DNA from: Babylonia areolata
Lineage: Eukaryota; Mollusca; Gastropoda; Neogastropoda; Buccinidae
Direction: 5' to 3'
DNA length: 64,000 nucleotides
Assembly (NCBI RefSeq): GCF_041734735.1
Contig: NC_134876.1
Coordinates: 95,347,086 to 95,411,085 of the forward strand
The translations under genes and the position numbers were made by a program. The notes beneath the pieces are model-generated. The model searched no databases. It had not been told where the DNA came from and saw nothing but the letters and a program-made list of their open reading frames with translations. This document shows positions 42,496-53,130 of the stretch, piece after piece. Each line of letters begins with the position of its first letter. Positions within the stretch are counted from its first letter, which is position 1.

Positions 42496-42746
42496 CAAAA
42501 TTTCGACAGGGTTAGCTCTCACCAGCTAACGCCTCCATCCCCCACCTCCCGGCCCACACACATCCTTGTCCATAATTTGAAGACCCTCCTCTTACATTTC
42601 AGTACTGGTGCCATTATTGAACACTTTCGAAAACCATGGCATGAAATGTTCAGTTTCAACGAAAAAAGAGGAGTTGACATAAACAATGATGTATACATCA
42701 AACTAAAAATCATATGGAGTTTTCGTGGACTTTTAGAGTTGTCTGT
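42496..42746. other. Unique stretch, left copy of a ~75-bp direct repeat
   Basis: From 42,672 to 42,746 the sequence GAGTTGACATAAACAATGAT through GGACTTTTAGAGTT recurs in diverged form at 43,596-43,671. No gene is seen otherwise. Confidence 0.55.
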
Positions 42747-43530
42747 TCCCTGGTCCTATCTAGGCTTGACCACTGTAATTGTTTACTCGGTGGATGCCCC
42801 AACTACTTGTTATACAAGCTTTAGAGAGTCCAAAACCATGCTGCACGGCTTATCTTCCGTTCTCCCAAATCTGATCATATCACTCCTCTCCTTCATTTCT
42901 TCCACTGGTTACCCATTGAAGAAAGAATAGATTACAAACTCTCTCTCTTGTGCTACAAATTATGATTGGCATGCCTGCTTACTTTTCTGAGCTTCTGCAT
43001 TACCACTGTCTATCTCGCCAGCTCCGGTCATCAGGTGATGACCGTCTCTTAAAACTTCCCTCTGACAGAACCAGATCACATGGAAAACGCACTTTCTCTT
43101 TCCAGGCTTCTTCCGTATGGAACTCAGCCCCGTTTCCTGTCCGTCATGCTGTCTCTTGCCCTCTTTTCAAAACCTCTTTGAAAATTCATTTATTCCCAGT
43201 CATTCAAATAAATATATAAGTTCTTGTCTCCACTTTTTCTGTTTTAGTTAAGCTGATTTCTACTTCTATCGTTTTTACTTTTTTTTTAAACGTACACATG
43301 TTCATATGCCTTGAGTGGCCAAGATGTGCTTGCGCTTGTGTCTGCATCTTGTGTGGAGTAGGTGTGGTTTTGTGGGTTGGAGTTGGAGCGAGAGGATTTG
43401 TGTGTGCAGGTGCATTTGCGTGTTGTTGGTATGCATACGTCATAGTATTTTTCATTGTAAACGCCCAGATCGGGCATACCAAATGTCCTATTCTTCTTCT
43501 TCTTATTATTATTATTATTATCATCATTAT
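42747..43530 (+). mobile_element. CR1/L2-type LINE, 3' end
   Basis: Codons for GCPNYLLYKL-type text appear around 42,785-42,815 (GGATGCCCCAACTACTTGTT). The frame 42,950-43,219 reads IGMPAYFSELLHYHCLSRQL, RSSGDDRLLKLPSDRTRSHG and KRTFSFQASSVWNSAPFPVR, then PLFKTSLKIHLFPV. This is the C-terminal end of a CR1/L2-type protein distinct from the other two families here. The UTR ends GCCCAGATCGGGCATACCAA and a TTC/ATT tail (43,490-43,530). Confidence 0.78.
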
Positions 43531-43789
43531 TACTATCTTGTGTTTGGTTGGTTTATTCTTATATAATATGAAACTAATGAATATTCAGGATATGTACATC
43601 AGGAGTTAGCATATACAATCATGTAAACATCAAACAAAAATATATGTGGGGTTTTCGTGGGCTTTTAGAGTTATCTTTTGTTTGGTTGGTTGGCTATATA
43701 TAACGTGAAACTAGTGTGTATTCAAGATACATTTCTGATCCAGTCAGCCAACTGAAGGCCGCGCAAGTTGAAGAGCCAGGGAGCACAAC
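43531..43789. other. Unique stretch with right copy of the direct repeat
   Basis: 43,596-43,671 matches 42,672-42,746. GTTTGGTTGG occurs at both 43,541 and 43,680. No gene. Confidence 0.5.
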
Positions 43790-44960
43790 ACGAATTCTAC
43801 ACAGCCAGTTCAATTAATCCTGTGCACAGTAATACATGAAATGTAAGCAGTCAGTTGAATTTATCCTGTGCACAGTAATACATGAATTGTAAGCAGTCAG
43901 TTGAATTAATCCTGTGCACAGTAATACATGAATTGTAAGCGGTCAGTTCAATTAATCCTGTGTACAGTAATACATGAATTGTAAGCAGTCAGTTCAATTA
44001 ATCCTGTGCACAGTAATACATGAATTCTAAACAGTCAGTTCAATTAATCCCACGCGCAGTAATACTTGAAATCTAAACAGTCAGTTCAATTAATCCCGTG
44101 CACAGAATTACATGAAATCTAAACAGTCAGTTCAATTAATCCCGTGCATAGTAATACATGAAATCTAAATAGACAGTTCAATTAATCCCGTGCACAGTAT
44201 TACATGAAATCTAAACAGTCAGTTCAATTAATCCCGTGCACAGTAATACATGAAATCTAAACAGACAGTTCAATTAATCCCGTGCACAGTAATACTTGAA
44301 ATCTAAACAGTCAGTTCATTTAATCCCGTGCACAGTAATACTTGAAATCTAAACAGTCAGTTCAATTAATCCCGTGCACAGTAATACTTGAAATCTGAAC
44401 AGTCAGTTCAATTAATCCCGTGCACAGTAATACATGAAATCTAAACAGTCAGTTCAATTAATCCCATGCGCAGTAATACATGAAATCTAAACAGTCAGTT
44501 CAATTAATCCCGTGCACAGTAATACCTGAAATCTAAACAGTCAGTTCAATTAATCCCGTGCACAGTAATACATGAATTCCACACAGCCAGTTCAATTAAT
44601 CCCACACGCAGTTATAAACGAATTCCAAACAGCCAGTTCAATTAATCTCACGCACGGTAAATCATGAATTCTAAAAAGCCAGTTCAATCAATCCAACACA
44701 CATTAATGCATTAATTCTAAGCAGCCAGTTCAATTAACCTCAGCACAGAAATACACGATTTCCAAACAGCCAATTCAATTAATCCCAGTCACAGTAATAC
44801 ATGAATTCTAAACAGTCAGTTCAATTAATCCCAGGCACAGTAATGCATTGATTCTAGACAGTCAGTTCAAATATTATCAGCACAATAATACAAGAATTTT
44901 AAACAGCCAGTTCTGATAATCTAAGGCACGGTAATACATTAATTCTAAAAAAAAACCCAC
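43790..44960. repeat. Minisatellite M (~46 bp unit)
   Basis: About 25 copies of AGTCAGTTCAATTAATCCCG, TGCACAGTAATACATGAAAT, CTAAAC. The central copies are most uniform and the edges are diverged, the usual pattern of homogenisation from the middle. Confidence 0.95.
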
Positions 44961-45114
44961 AAAAAACCCCAACAACAACAGATCAATGAATCTCTGACAC
45001 AGCAATACATGTTGCAAACAACACACATTTCTTGAGTCACTGAAGACACTACAGTGGTAGTTCCTTCTTGTTGACAGTCCAGTCCAAATTAACAGTTGTC
45101 TGAAGACCACCAAC
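44961..45114. other. Short spacer between minisatellites M and N
   Basis: A-rich and otherwise unique; nothing recognised. Confidence 0.6.
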
Positions 45115-46950
45115 AGACCAATCGTTCAAGGTCCACTTCACAGTGACAACAACTAAAAGTAACATCGTTCAATATCCACTTCAGGGTGACAAGAACTAAA
45201 AGTGACATCATTTAAAGTCCACTTCACAGTGACAAGAACTAAAAGTGACATCGTTCAAAGTCCACTTCAGACTAACAAGAACTAAAAGTGACATCATTCA
45301 AAGTCCACTTCAGACTAACAAGAACTAAAAGTGACATCATTCAAAGTCCACTTCAGAGTGACAAGAACTAAAAGTGACATCCTTCAAAGTCCACTTCACG
45401 GTGACATGAACAAAATATGACATCGTTCAAAGTCCATTTCACGGTGACAAGAACTAAAAGTGACATCATTCAAAGTCCACTTCAGAGTGACAAGAACTAA
45501 AAGTGACATCCTTCAAAGTCCACTTCATGGTGACATGAACAAAATATGACATCGTTCAAAGTCCACTTCAGGGTGACAAGAACTAAAAGTGACATCTTTC
45601 AAAGTCTACTTCAGGATGACAAGAACTAAAAGTAATATCGTTCAAAGTCCACTTCATGGTGACAAGAACTAAAAGTGACATCATTCAAAGTACACTTCAG
45701 ATTGACAAGAACTAAAAGTGACATCATTCAAAGTTTACTTCAGAGTGACAAGAACTAAATATGACATCATTCAAAGTCCACGTCAGACTGACAAGAACTA
45801 AAAGTGACATCGTTCAAAGTCCACTTCACAGTGACAAAAACTAAAAGTGACATCATTCAGTCCACTTCACGGTGACAAGAACTAAAAGTGACATATTTCA
45901 AAGTTTACTTCAGGGTGACAAGAACTAAAAGTAACATCGTTCAAAGTCCACTTCAGGGTGACAAGAACTAAAAGTGACATCATTCAAAGTCCACTTTAGG
46001 GTGACAAGAACTAAAAATAGCATCATTCAAAGTCCACTTCAGAGTGACAAGAACTAAAAGTCATATCGTTTAAAGTCCACTTCAGACTGACAAGAACTAA
46101 AAGTGACATCATTCAAAGTCCACTTCACCTTGACAATAACTAAAAGTGACATCTTTTAAAGTCCACTTTAGGGTGACAAGAACTAAAAGTAACATCATTC
46201 AAAGTCCACTTCACGGTGGCAAGAACTAAAAGTGACATCATTCAAAGTCCACTTCAGGGTGACAAGAACTAAAAGTGACATCATTCAAAGTCCACTTTAG
46301 GGCGACAAGAACTAAAAATAGCATCATTCAAAGTCCACTTCACGGTGACAATAACTAAAAGTAACATCGTTCAAAGTCCACTTCACACTAACAAGAACTA
46401 AAAGTGACATCATTCAAATTCCACTTCAGGGTGACAAGAACTAAATATGACATCATTCAAAGTCCACTTCAGACTGACAAGAAGTAAAAGTGACATCGTT
46501 CAAAGTCCACTTCAGACTGACAAGAACTAAAAGTGGCATCATTCAAAGTCCACTTCACGGTGACAAGAACTAAAAGTAACATCGTTCAAAGTCCACTTCA
46601 GGGTGACAAGAACTAAAAGTGGCATCATTCAAAGTCCACTTCACGGTGACAAGAACTAAAAGTAACATCGTTCAAAGTCCACTTCAGGGTGACAAGAACT
46701 AAAAGTAACATCGTTCAAAGTCCACTTCAGGGTGACAAGAACTAAAAGTGACATCATTCAAAGTCCACTTTAGGGTGACAAGAACTAAAAATAGCATCAT
46801 TCAAAGTCCACTTCCTGGTGACAAGAACTAAAAGTGACATCATTCAAAGTCCACTTCAGAGTGACAGGAACTAATAGTGACATCTTTCAAAATCCATCTC
46901 AGGGTGACAGGAACTAGAGGTGACATCTTTCAATGTCCCCTTAATGGTGA
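45115..46950. repeat. Minisatellite N (43-bp unit)
   Basis: About 42 copies of CATCATTCAAAGTCCACTTC, AGGGTGACAAGAACTAAAAG, TGA. Variants AGACTGACAAG, ACGGTGACAAG and TTAGGGTGAC mark subfamilies. Confidence 0.95.
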
Positions 46951-46954
46951 CAGG

Positions 46955-47485
46955 ATCTCATGTTCACGTGCAGTGACGTACATCTCAGTGACGCACATCT
47001 CATGTTGATGTGCAGTGACGTACATCTCATGCCGGTGTGCAGTGATATACATCTCATGTTGCTGTGCAGTGACGTACATCTTATGCCAGTGTGCATTGAC
47101 GTACATCTCATGTTGATATGCAGTGACGTACATCTAATGCCGGTGTGCAGTGACGTACATCTCATGTTGATGTGCAGTGACGTACATCTAATGCCGGTGT
47201 GCAGTGACGTACATCTCATGTTGATGTGCAGTGACGTACATCTCATGTTGATGTGCAGTGACGTACATCTCATGTTGATGTGCAGTGACGTACATCTAAT
47301 GCCGGTGTGCAGTGACGTACATCTCATGTTGATGTGCAGTGACGTACATCTCATGTTGATGTGCAGTGACGTACATCTCATGTTGATGTGCAGTGACGTA
47401 CATCTCATGTTGATATGCAGTGACGTACATCTAATGCCGGTGTGCAGTGACGTACATCTCATGTTGATGTGCAGTGACGTACACA
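46955..47485. repeat. Minisatellite O (27-bp unit)
   Basis: About 19 copies of GTGCAGTGACGTACATCTCA plus TGTTGAT or TGCCGGT. A period of 27 keeps all frames open, so the 186-residue frames on both strands are repeat artefacts. Each unit has TGACGTAC, close to a CRE half-site. Confidence 0.94.
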
Positions 47486-47519
47486 GTGCACACATCCACA
47501 AGGCCTACATGTTCTTGTA

Positions 47520-48040
47520 ACACTGCAACAGTGTCACTTTTACAGTGTCAGTATAGTTTACAGCTTTACAGTTTCACCATAGTTTAAAGCTTTTATGGTG
47601 TCAGTTTTTATACTGTAAGTATAGTTTCCAGCTTTTACAGTGTCAGCAAAGTTTACAACGTTAACAGTGTCAGCATACTTTACAACTTTTACAGTGTCAG
47701 TATGGTTTACAGCTTTTACAGTTTCACCATAGTTTATAGTTTACTGTATCAGCAATTTTACTGTATCTGCATAGTTTCCAGCTTTTACGGTGTCAGCTTT
47801 TATATGAAGTATAGTTTCCAGCTTTTACAGTGTCAGCATGGTTTACAACTTTTACAGTGTCACCATAGTTCACACTTTACTGTATCAGCAATTTTACAAC
47901 TTTTAAAGTGTCTGCATCGTTTCCAGCTTTTACAGTGTCTGCATAGTTCCCGGCTTTTATAGTGTCAGGTTTTATATTGTTAGCAAAGCTTACAACTTTT
48001 AAGGTGTCAGCATAGTTTACAACCATTACAATATCGGTAT
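47520..48040. repeat. Minisatellite P (~28-30 bp, degenerate)
   Basis: About 17 loose copies of TTTACAGTGTCAGCATAGTT then TACAGCTT. It runs right up to the stop codon of the host gene, so the gene's 3' UTR must lie within repeat DNA. Confidence 0.88.
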
Positions 48041-48043
48041 AGT

Positions 48044-50879
48044 TTACAGCTTAATGCTTGATGTGTGCCGTGAAGCGCAGTGACCGGATGCGGTTCTAGC
48101 TGTGTTCAGTTTGGCCTCAAAGGACGGGAGTAGGGACCCGAGGTATTTGTCACGGGATCTCTCTTCAGGCCGTGTGAAGGTGTTCATTCTGACATCATGC
48201 GATTTGGGAGAAGCTGTGTCTTCCCTTGGGCTTGTCAGAGAGGCTGTGTCTTCCCTTGGGCTTGTCAGAGAGACTGTGTCTTCCCTTGGGCCTGTCAGAG
48301 AGGCTGTGTCTTCCCTTGGGCCTGTCAGAGAGGCTGTGTCTTCCCTTGGACTTGTCAGAGGGGCTGTGTCTTCCCTTGGGCCTTTCAGAGGGAGGCTTGT
48401 TGGTGAAGAAGACCTGTGCAGGCTGACTTCTGATTCAGGTTTACTGGAGCTGCAGGTTTTCATGTCTTCAAGTGCTTCACTTGAGGCTGGACGTGAGAGA
48501 ACCGCGCCGGGCTTGGCGAAGGGCAGGGATTTGATCAGGATGTTCTGCAAGGCCCTGATCTTGCTGTCGCTTCCCTGCTCTTCCACCCTCTCCCCTTCCC
48601 CAGGGCATGACGTCACTTCCTCCTTCCCCTCCCCTTCCCCAGGGCATGACATCACTTCCTCCACAGCGTCCATTGGGGGTGAGGAGGAGGAGGCTGGTGC
48701 GGAGTATCGCCTGCAGGTGTTGGCCGTGCCGGTGTGGGCGGACCGGGTCAGACTGGAGGAGGAAAAGACCGGGTGGCGCGCCTTGTGTCTGCCGGGAGAC
48801 AGGGAGTCCCGCCGTCTGCTGCTGTTGTGCTGGCGGAACGTGCCGTCAGTGAGGCTCTGCTGCAGCACTTGGGCCAACCTGCCGGCCTCCTGCCCGTCCC
48901 GTCTGCTGTGACCACTCGGCCCCCAGCGTTCCGTGGGGGAAGTTGGCGCAGAGCGAGCTTTGAACACAGGCAATGTGGAGGGTAGGGGGGAAGGTGGCGG
49001 AAGGGGGGATGAAGTTGGTGGCAGGGGAGGGGAGAGTGTTGGTGGTGGGGAGGGTGAAGGTTGTGGAGAAATAGATGAGAAGCTTGAGAGACTGGCACAC
49101 CGCCCACCTTGATAGAGACTGGCACACCGTCCCCTTTCAGCGTCTTCCTCTTCTCCACTCGTGTCAGTGTGCCACTCACAGTTGTCTTCCATAGACATAC
49201 TCTCTCGTGAACCAACTTTCGCTTCTCTACACGGTATGATTCCGCTCGGTTTTGTGCTGTGTTCTGATATGTTGCTGACACTGTCCTGGCGTTCTGATCT
49301 GTTGCTGTCACTGTCCTGGTGTTCTGATATGTTGCTGACACTGTCCTGGCGTTCTGATCTGTTGCTGTCACTGTCCTGGTGTTCTGATCTGTTGCTGTCA
49401 CTGTCCTGGTGTTCTGATCTATTGCTGTCTGCATGTACTTGCTCTGACAAGGAATGAGCGGTGTCTGTGGCTTCGATCAGAGCGGTGGCTGTGGCTTTGT
49501 TCAGAGCGTTGGCTGTGGCTTCGTTCAGAGCCGTGGCTGTGGCTTCGTTCAGAGCCGTGGCTTCGTTCAGAGCGGTGGCTGTAGCTTCGTTCAGAACAGT
49601 GGCTGTGGCATCGTCCAGAGTGGTGGCTGTAGCATCGTTCAGAGCGGTGGCTGTGGCTTCGTTCAGAGTGGTGGCTGTGGATTCGTTCAGAGCGGTGGCT
49701 TTGGCATCGTCCAGAGCGGTGGCTGTGGCTCCGTTCAGAGTGGTGGCTGTGGCTTCGTTCAGAGCGGTGGCGGTGGCTTCGTTCAGAGCCGTGGCTTCGT
49801 TCAGAGCGGTGGCTTTGGCATCGTCCAGAGTGGTGGCTGTGGCATCGTTCAGAGTGGTGGCTGTGGCTTCGTTCAGAGCGGTGCCTGTGGCATCGTTCAG
49901 AGTGGTGGCTGTGGCATCGTTCAGAGTGGTGGCTGTGGCATCGTTCAGAGTGGAGGCTGTGGCTTCGTTCAGAGCGGGATGGTCACTGCACTGAGCGGTG
50001 AAGGGAGAGGAGGGGCGGGCAGCGTGCACCATGACGTCAGTCACCACACGGCGTGAACAGCAGCTGGTGCTGTCCGTCCACTGCTCACCCCCTCCATCAT
50101 CCACCTTCTGCTCCACGTGCACACCTTCACGGTCCTGGTGCACTTCACCTTCAGGGTCAAGGTCCTGGTGGACTTCATTTTCAGGGTCAAGGCCGCAGTG
50201 TACTTCACCTTCAGGGTCAAGGCCATGGTGCACTTCACCTTCAGGGTCAAGGTCCTGGTGCATTTCACCCTCAGGGTCAAGGCCGTGGTGCACTTCACTC
50301 TCGGGGTCAAGGCCGTGGTGCACTTCCCCTTCATAATACAGCGAGGACTGGCTGTCGGAATCTCTCAGTACGGAGTCCGAGGACGCTGAAGAAGGCGGCT
50401 TGTGCTGCGGACTCTCGTCCTCGCTGGACAAACCAAAGGTCACGTTCTCCTCGTGGTCTGAGTGAGCGTCTTGCTCGGAGATGCCTGACTCGTCAGAGCT
50501 ATAGCGGTTGCTGGGTGGTGCGGATGATATCTGCCTGTCCAGCCGGACAGGAGGCGAGGTGGTCTTGGCAGGCCTGCCCCGGCCCTTACCTCTCCGCGAG
50601 GACCCTGTCATCTGCACGCTGCTGAAGGGCTGTGGGGCTGACATCCTGTCGGGCAGCGCGCCACACGGACATGTGTAGATGGTCGGGGGGAAGGTGTACC
50701 TTTCCCTCATGCAGCTGCTGAGCACTGAATCCTCCTCTTCACGCTCCTCTTCCAAGTCCTCTTCGTTGTCGTCGTCCTCCTCTCTGATGTCAGCGAGCGG
50801 CGGCTCTCGTGGACTGTGTCCAGTGCGGAAGGCGTTGTGCTTTCTGAGGACGTCCACTGAAGCTTTGTGACGAAGGAAT
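48044..50879 (-). CDS. Host gene, terminal exon C (unrecognised acidic repeat protein)
   Basis: Exon C starts after the acceptor TATATTGCAG (AG at 50,881-50,880); its first base completes a codon. The frame then reads FLRHKASVDVLRKHNAFRTG and stays open for about 945 residues to TAA at 48,044. I do not recognise the protein. Counting from GTG at 50,857, there is an acidic stretch (residues about 22-45), an AT-hook-like SSRRGKGRGRPAK (about 85-98), an EVHHGLDPEG repeat (about 174-247), an ALNEAT repeat (about 294-462), an SNRSEHQDSD repeat (about 474-534), a Ser/Pro-rich region (594-629), a doubled CPGEGE motif and a TGPREDTASL repeat (about 820-884). The C-terminus is RSRDKYLGSLLPSFEAKLNT then a short basic tail. 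AT hooks bind AT-rich DNA, so a nuclear role is possible, but this is only an inference. No in-frame stop in 2.8 kb, matching splice phase and codon-multiple repeats support a real gene. Confidence 0.85.
48205..48400 (-). repeat. In-gene 30-bp repeat (TGPREDTASL)
   Basis: Six to seven copies of CTGTGTCTTCCCTTGGGCCT plus GTCAGAGAGG. Ten codons per unit; the frame is preserved. The residue before PRED varies (G or S). Confidence 0.95.
49255..49435 (-). repeat. In-gene 30-bp repeat (SNRSEHQDSD)
   Basis: Six copies of GTTCTGATCTGTTGCTGTCA plus CTGTCCTGGT. Two variants alternate (CTGTTGCTGTCA and ATGTTGCTGACA), giving a 60-bp higher-order unit in the middle. Confidence 0.95.
49470..49975 (-). repeat. 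In-gene 18-bp repeat (ATALNE / ATTLND)
   Basis: About 28 copies of GAGCGGTGGCTGTGGCTTCG-type sequence with an 18-bp period. The encoded hexapeptide alternates between ATALNE and ATTLND forms, i.e. acidic Ala/Thr-rich, possibly helical. Confidence 0.95.
50115..50335 (-). repeat. In-gene 30-bp repeat (EVHHGLDPEG)
   Basis: Eight copies of TTCACCTTCAGGGTCAAGGC plus CGTGGTGCAC. Changes at GL/DL positions produce HHGLDPEG and HQDLDPEG versions. Confidence 0.95.
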
Positions 50880-51464
50880 CTGCAATATATGTAGCGAAGG
50901 TAGTGAATATGTGCTGGTGTTCAAATGAACAGTTGTTGGAGCATTAGACTGAAAGATTCTTCGATTATTCCGTTGTTGACATAGAGAGATGGGAGTTTTG
51001 AGGAGAAATTCTGGCGCGTTTGTCTTGTGGTAATGAATCAGCATTTGTTGTTGTTATTGTTGTTTTTCAGGTGGATACTCATGCGATATAATTCAGAACA
51101 TTTAACCAGTTGACCAACACTTTCTTGTCAAGATGAAGATACTTCTCCAATCCAGGTGAGAAACAGAGAGGGAAACGAAAGGAAATTTTATCAACCAGGG
51201 AAACGAAACAAGCAGTTAATATACTTTTTCCACCCAATTCTGGGGCATAAAAGAGAAAGCACAATAAAACAACATTAACACGAAGAAAAACGTCAGATTC
51301 AGCACAAAATCGAAAAACAAATCAATAAACCATAAGCACGATCACACACACACACACACACACGCGCGCGCGCGCACGCACACTGAATATGATATCAGGA
51401 ATACATGGAAATGAATAAAGCATCACAAGTTACCCACATAATCAGGGATTGAGATATCAACAGA

Positions 51465-51502
<38 letters not shown>

Positions 51503-51510
51503 GGGAGTAC
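50880..51510 (-). other. Intron between exons B and C
   Basis: GT-AG intron of 631 bp. It holds (CA)n-(CG)n at 51,343-51,380 and (GA)n at 51,469-51,499 close to the 5' end. No other feature is seen. Confidence 0.7.
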
Positions 51511-51616
51511 CTGTAGAGACTGTCCTTAAGAAGAGGGGTGTGGGGGGACAGCTGGGGGAGACAGCTGGGGGCCGGACGGTCGTGATGTCTGAGGGGCAGT
51601 GACACAGGACCAGGAC
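51511..51616 (-). CDS. Host gene, exon B (106 bp)
   Basis: The acceptor GCACGTGTTTCAG precedes 51,616 and the donor CTCTACAG|GTACTC follows 51,511. In the phase left by exon A it reads RPGPVSLPLRHHDRPAPSCL then PQLSPHTPLLKDSLY. It leaves AG, which joins the first base of exon C to make R, giving SLYRFLRHKASV. Both phases agree with the neighbouring exons and no stop occurs. The exon is Pro/Leu-rich and has no recognised domain. Confidence 0.75.
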
Positions 51617-51689
51617 CTGAAACACGTGCAAAACAACACTGCATCACTGACGGCTACAACACTGTACACCACAACAATAACACAATACA

Positions 51690-52560
51690 ACACAACAACG
51701 ATCTGTCCCACTCACTTTCCACCACCACCACCACCACCACAACAACAACAAGACTACAACACAACAACAACAATCTGTCCCACTCACTTTCCACCATCAC
51801 CACCACCACAACAACAACAACAGCTAACAACGACAACAACACTGTACAACACAACAACAACAATCTGTCCCACTCACTTTCCACCACCACCGCCACCACC
51901 ACCATCACAACAACAACAACATTACTGTACAACAACAACAATCTGTTCCCCACTCACTTCCCACCACCACCACCACCACCACAACAACAACAATCGGTCC
52001 CACTCACTTCCCACCACCACCATCACCACCACCACAACAACAACAATCGGTCCCACTCACTTCCCACCACAACCACCACCACCACCACAACAGCAACAAC
52101 AACAACACAACAACAGCAATCTGTTCCACTCACTTCCCACCACCACCACCACAACAACAATATGTCCCCCACTCACTTCCTACCATCACCACCACCATCA
52201 CCACCACCACAACAACAACACAACAACAACAATCTGTCCCCCACTCACTTTCCACCCCACCCCTACAACAACAACAACAACAACAACACTGTACAACACA
52301 ATAACAATCTGTTCCTCACTCACTTCCCACCACCACCACCACCACCACCACAACAACAACAACAACAACAACAACAATCTGTCCTCCAGTCACTTCCCAC
52401 CACCACCACCACCACCACAACAACAGCAACAACAACAACAACAACACTGTACAACACAACAACAATCTGTCCTCCAGTCACTTCCCACCACCACCACCAC
52501 CACCTCCACAACAACAACAACACAACAACAACAATCTATCCCCCACTCAATTCCCAGCAT
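51690..52560. repeat. Array Q: ~45-60 bp unit of CCA and CAA runs
   Basis: About seventeen units of the form CAATCTGTCCCACTCACTTC then (CCA)n and (CAA)n of varied length. On minus each unit carries GGAAGTGAGTGGGACAG, again with GTGAGTGGG. The array is probably a relative of array R expanded by trinucleotide slippage. Confidence 0.9.
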
Positions 52561-53130
52561 CACCACCACCACCATCACCATCACTATCATCACCACCAGC
52601 ACCAACACCAACACCACCAGCACCAGCACCACCATCACCATCACTACCGTCATCACCACCACCGCCAGCGCCAACACCACCATCACCATCACCGCCATCA
52701 CCACCACCAACAACAACACCACGACCAACGCCATCAACAACATCAAAAACACCATTATCACAACCACCACCACCACCAACGACAGCAACAACACCAACAT
52801 CACCACCACAACCACCCCCTCCTACAATAACAACACCAACAACTGCAGCTCGACCACCAACGCCACCACTAACACCACCAACACCACCATTAACACCAAC
52901 ACCACCACTAACAACAGCATCATGACCACCACCACTAACACCACCAACACCAACACCACCATTAACACCACTAACACCACCAACACCAACACCACCACTA
53001 ACACCACCAACACCAACACCACCATTAACACCACTAACACCAACACCACCATTAACAACAGTATCATGACCACCACCACCACCACTACTACCACCACCAC
53101 CACCACGAACAACACCAACACCAACCCCCC
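52561..53130. repeat. (ACC)n/(AAC)n trinucleotide desert
   Basis: Nearly uninterrupted CAC, CAA and AACACC triplets with ACCACTAACACCACCAACAC-type 30-bp blocks in the right half. The open frames (Thr/Asn-, His/Gln- or Val-rich) are artefacts. Confidence 0.92.

Noticed and set aside
46941-47520. Two overlapping 186-residue frames on opposite strands
   Set aside because: The repeat period is 27, so every frame without a stop in one unit is open throughout.
48102-50625. Plus-strand frames opposite exon C (such as the 200- and 190-residue ones)
   Set aside because: They exist because the codon-multiple repeats keep several frames open. Splice sites and phase support the minus strand only.
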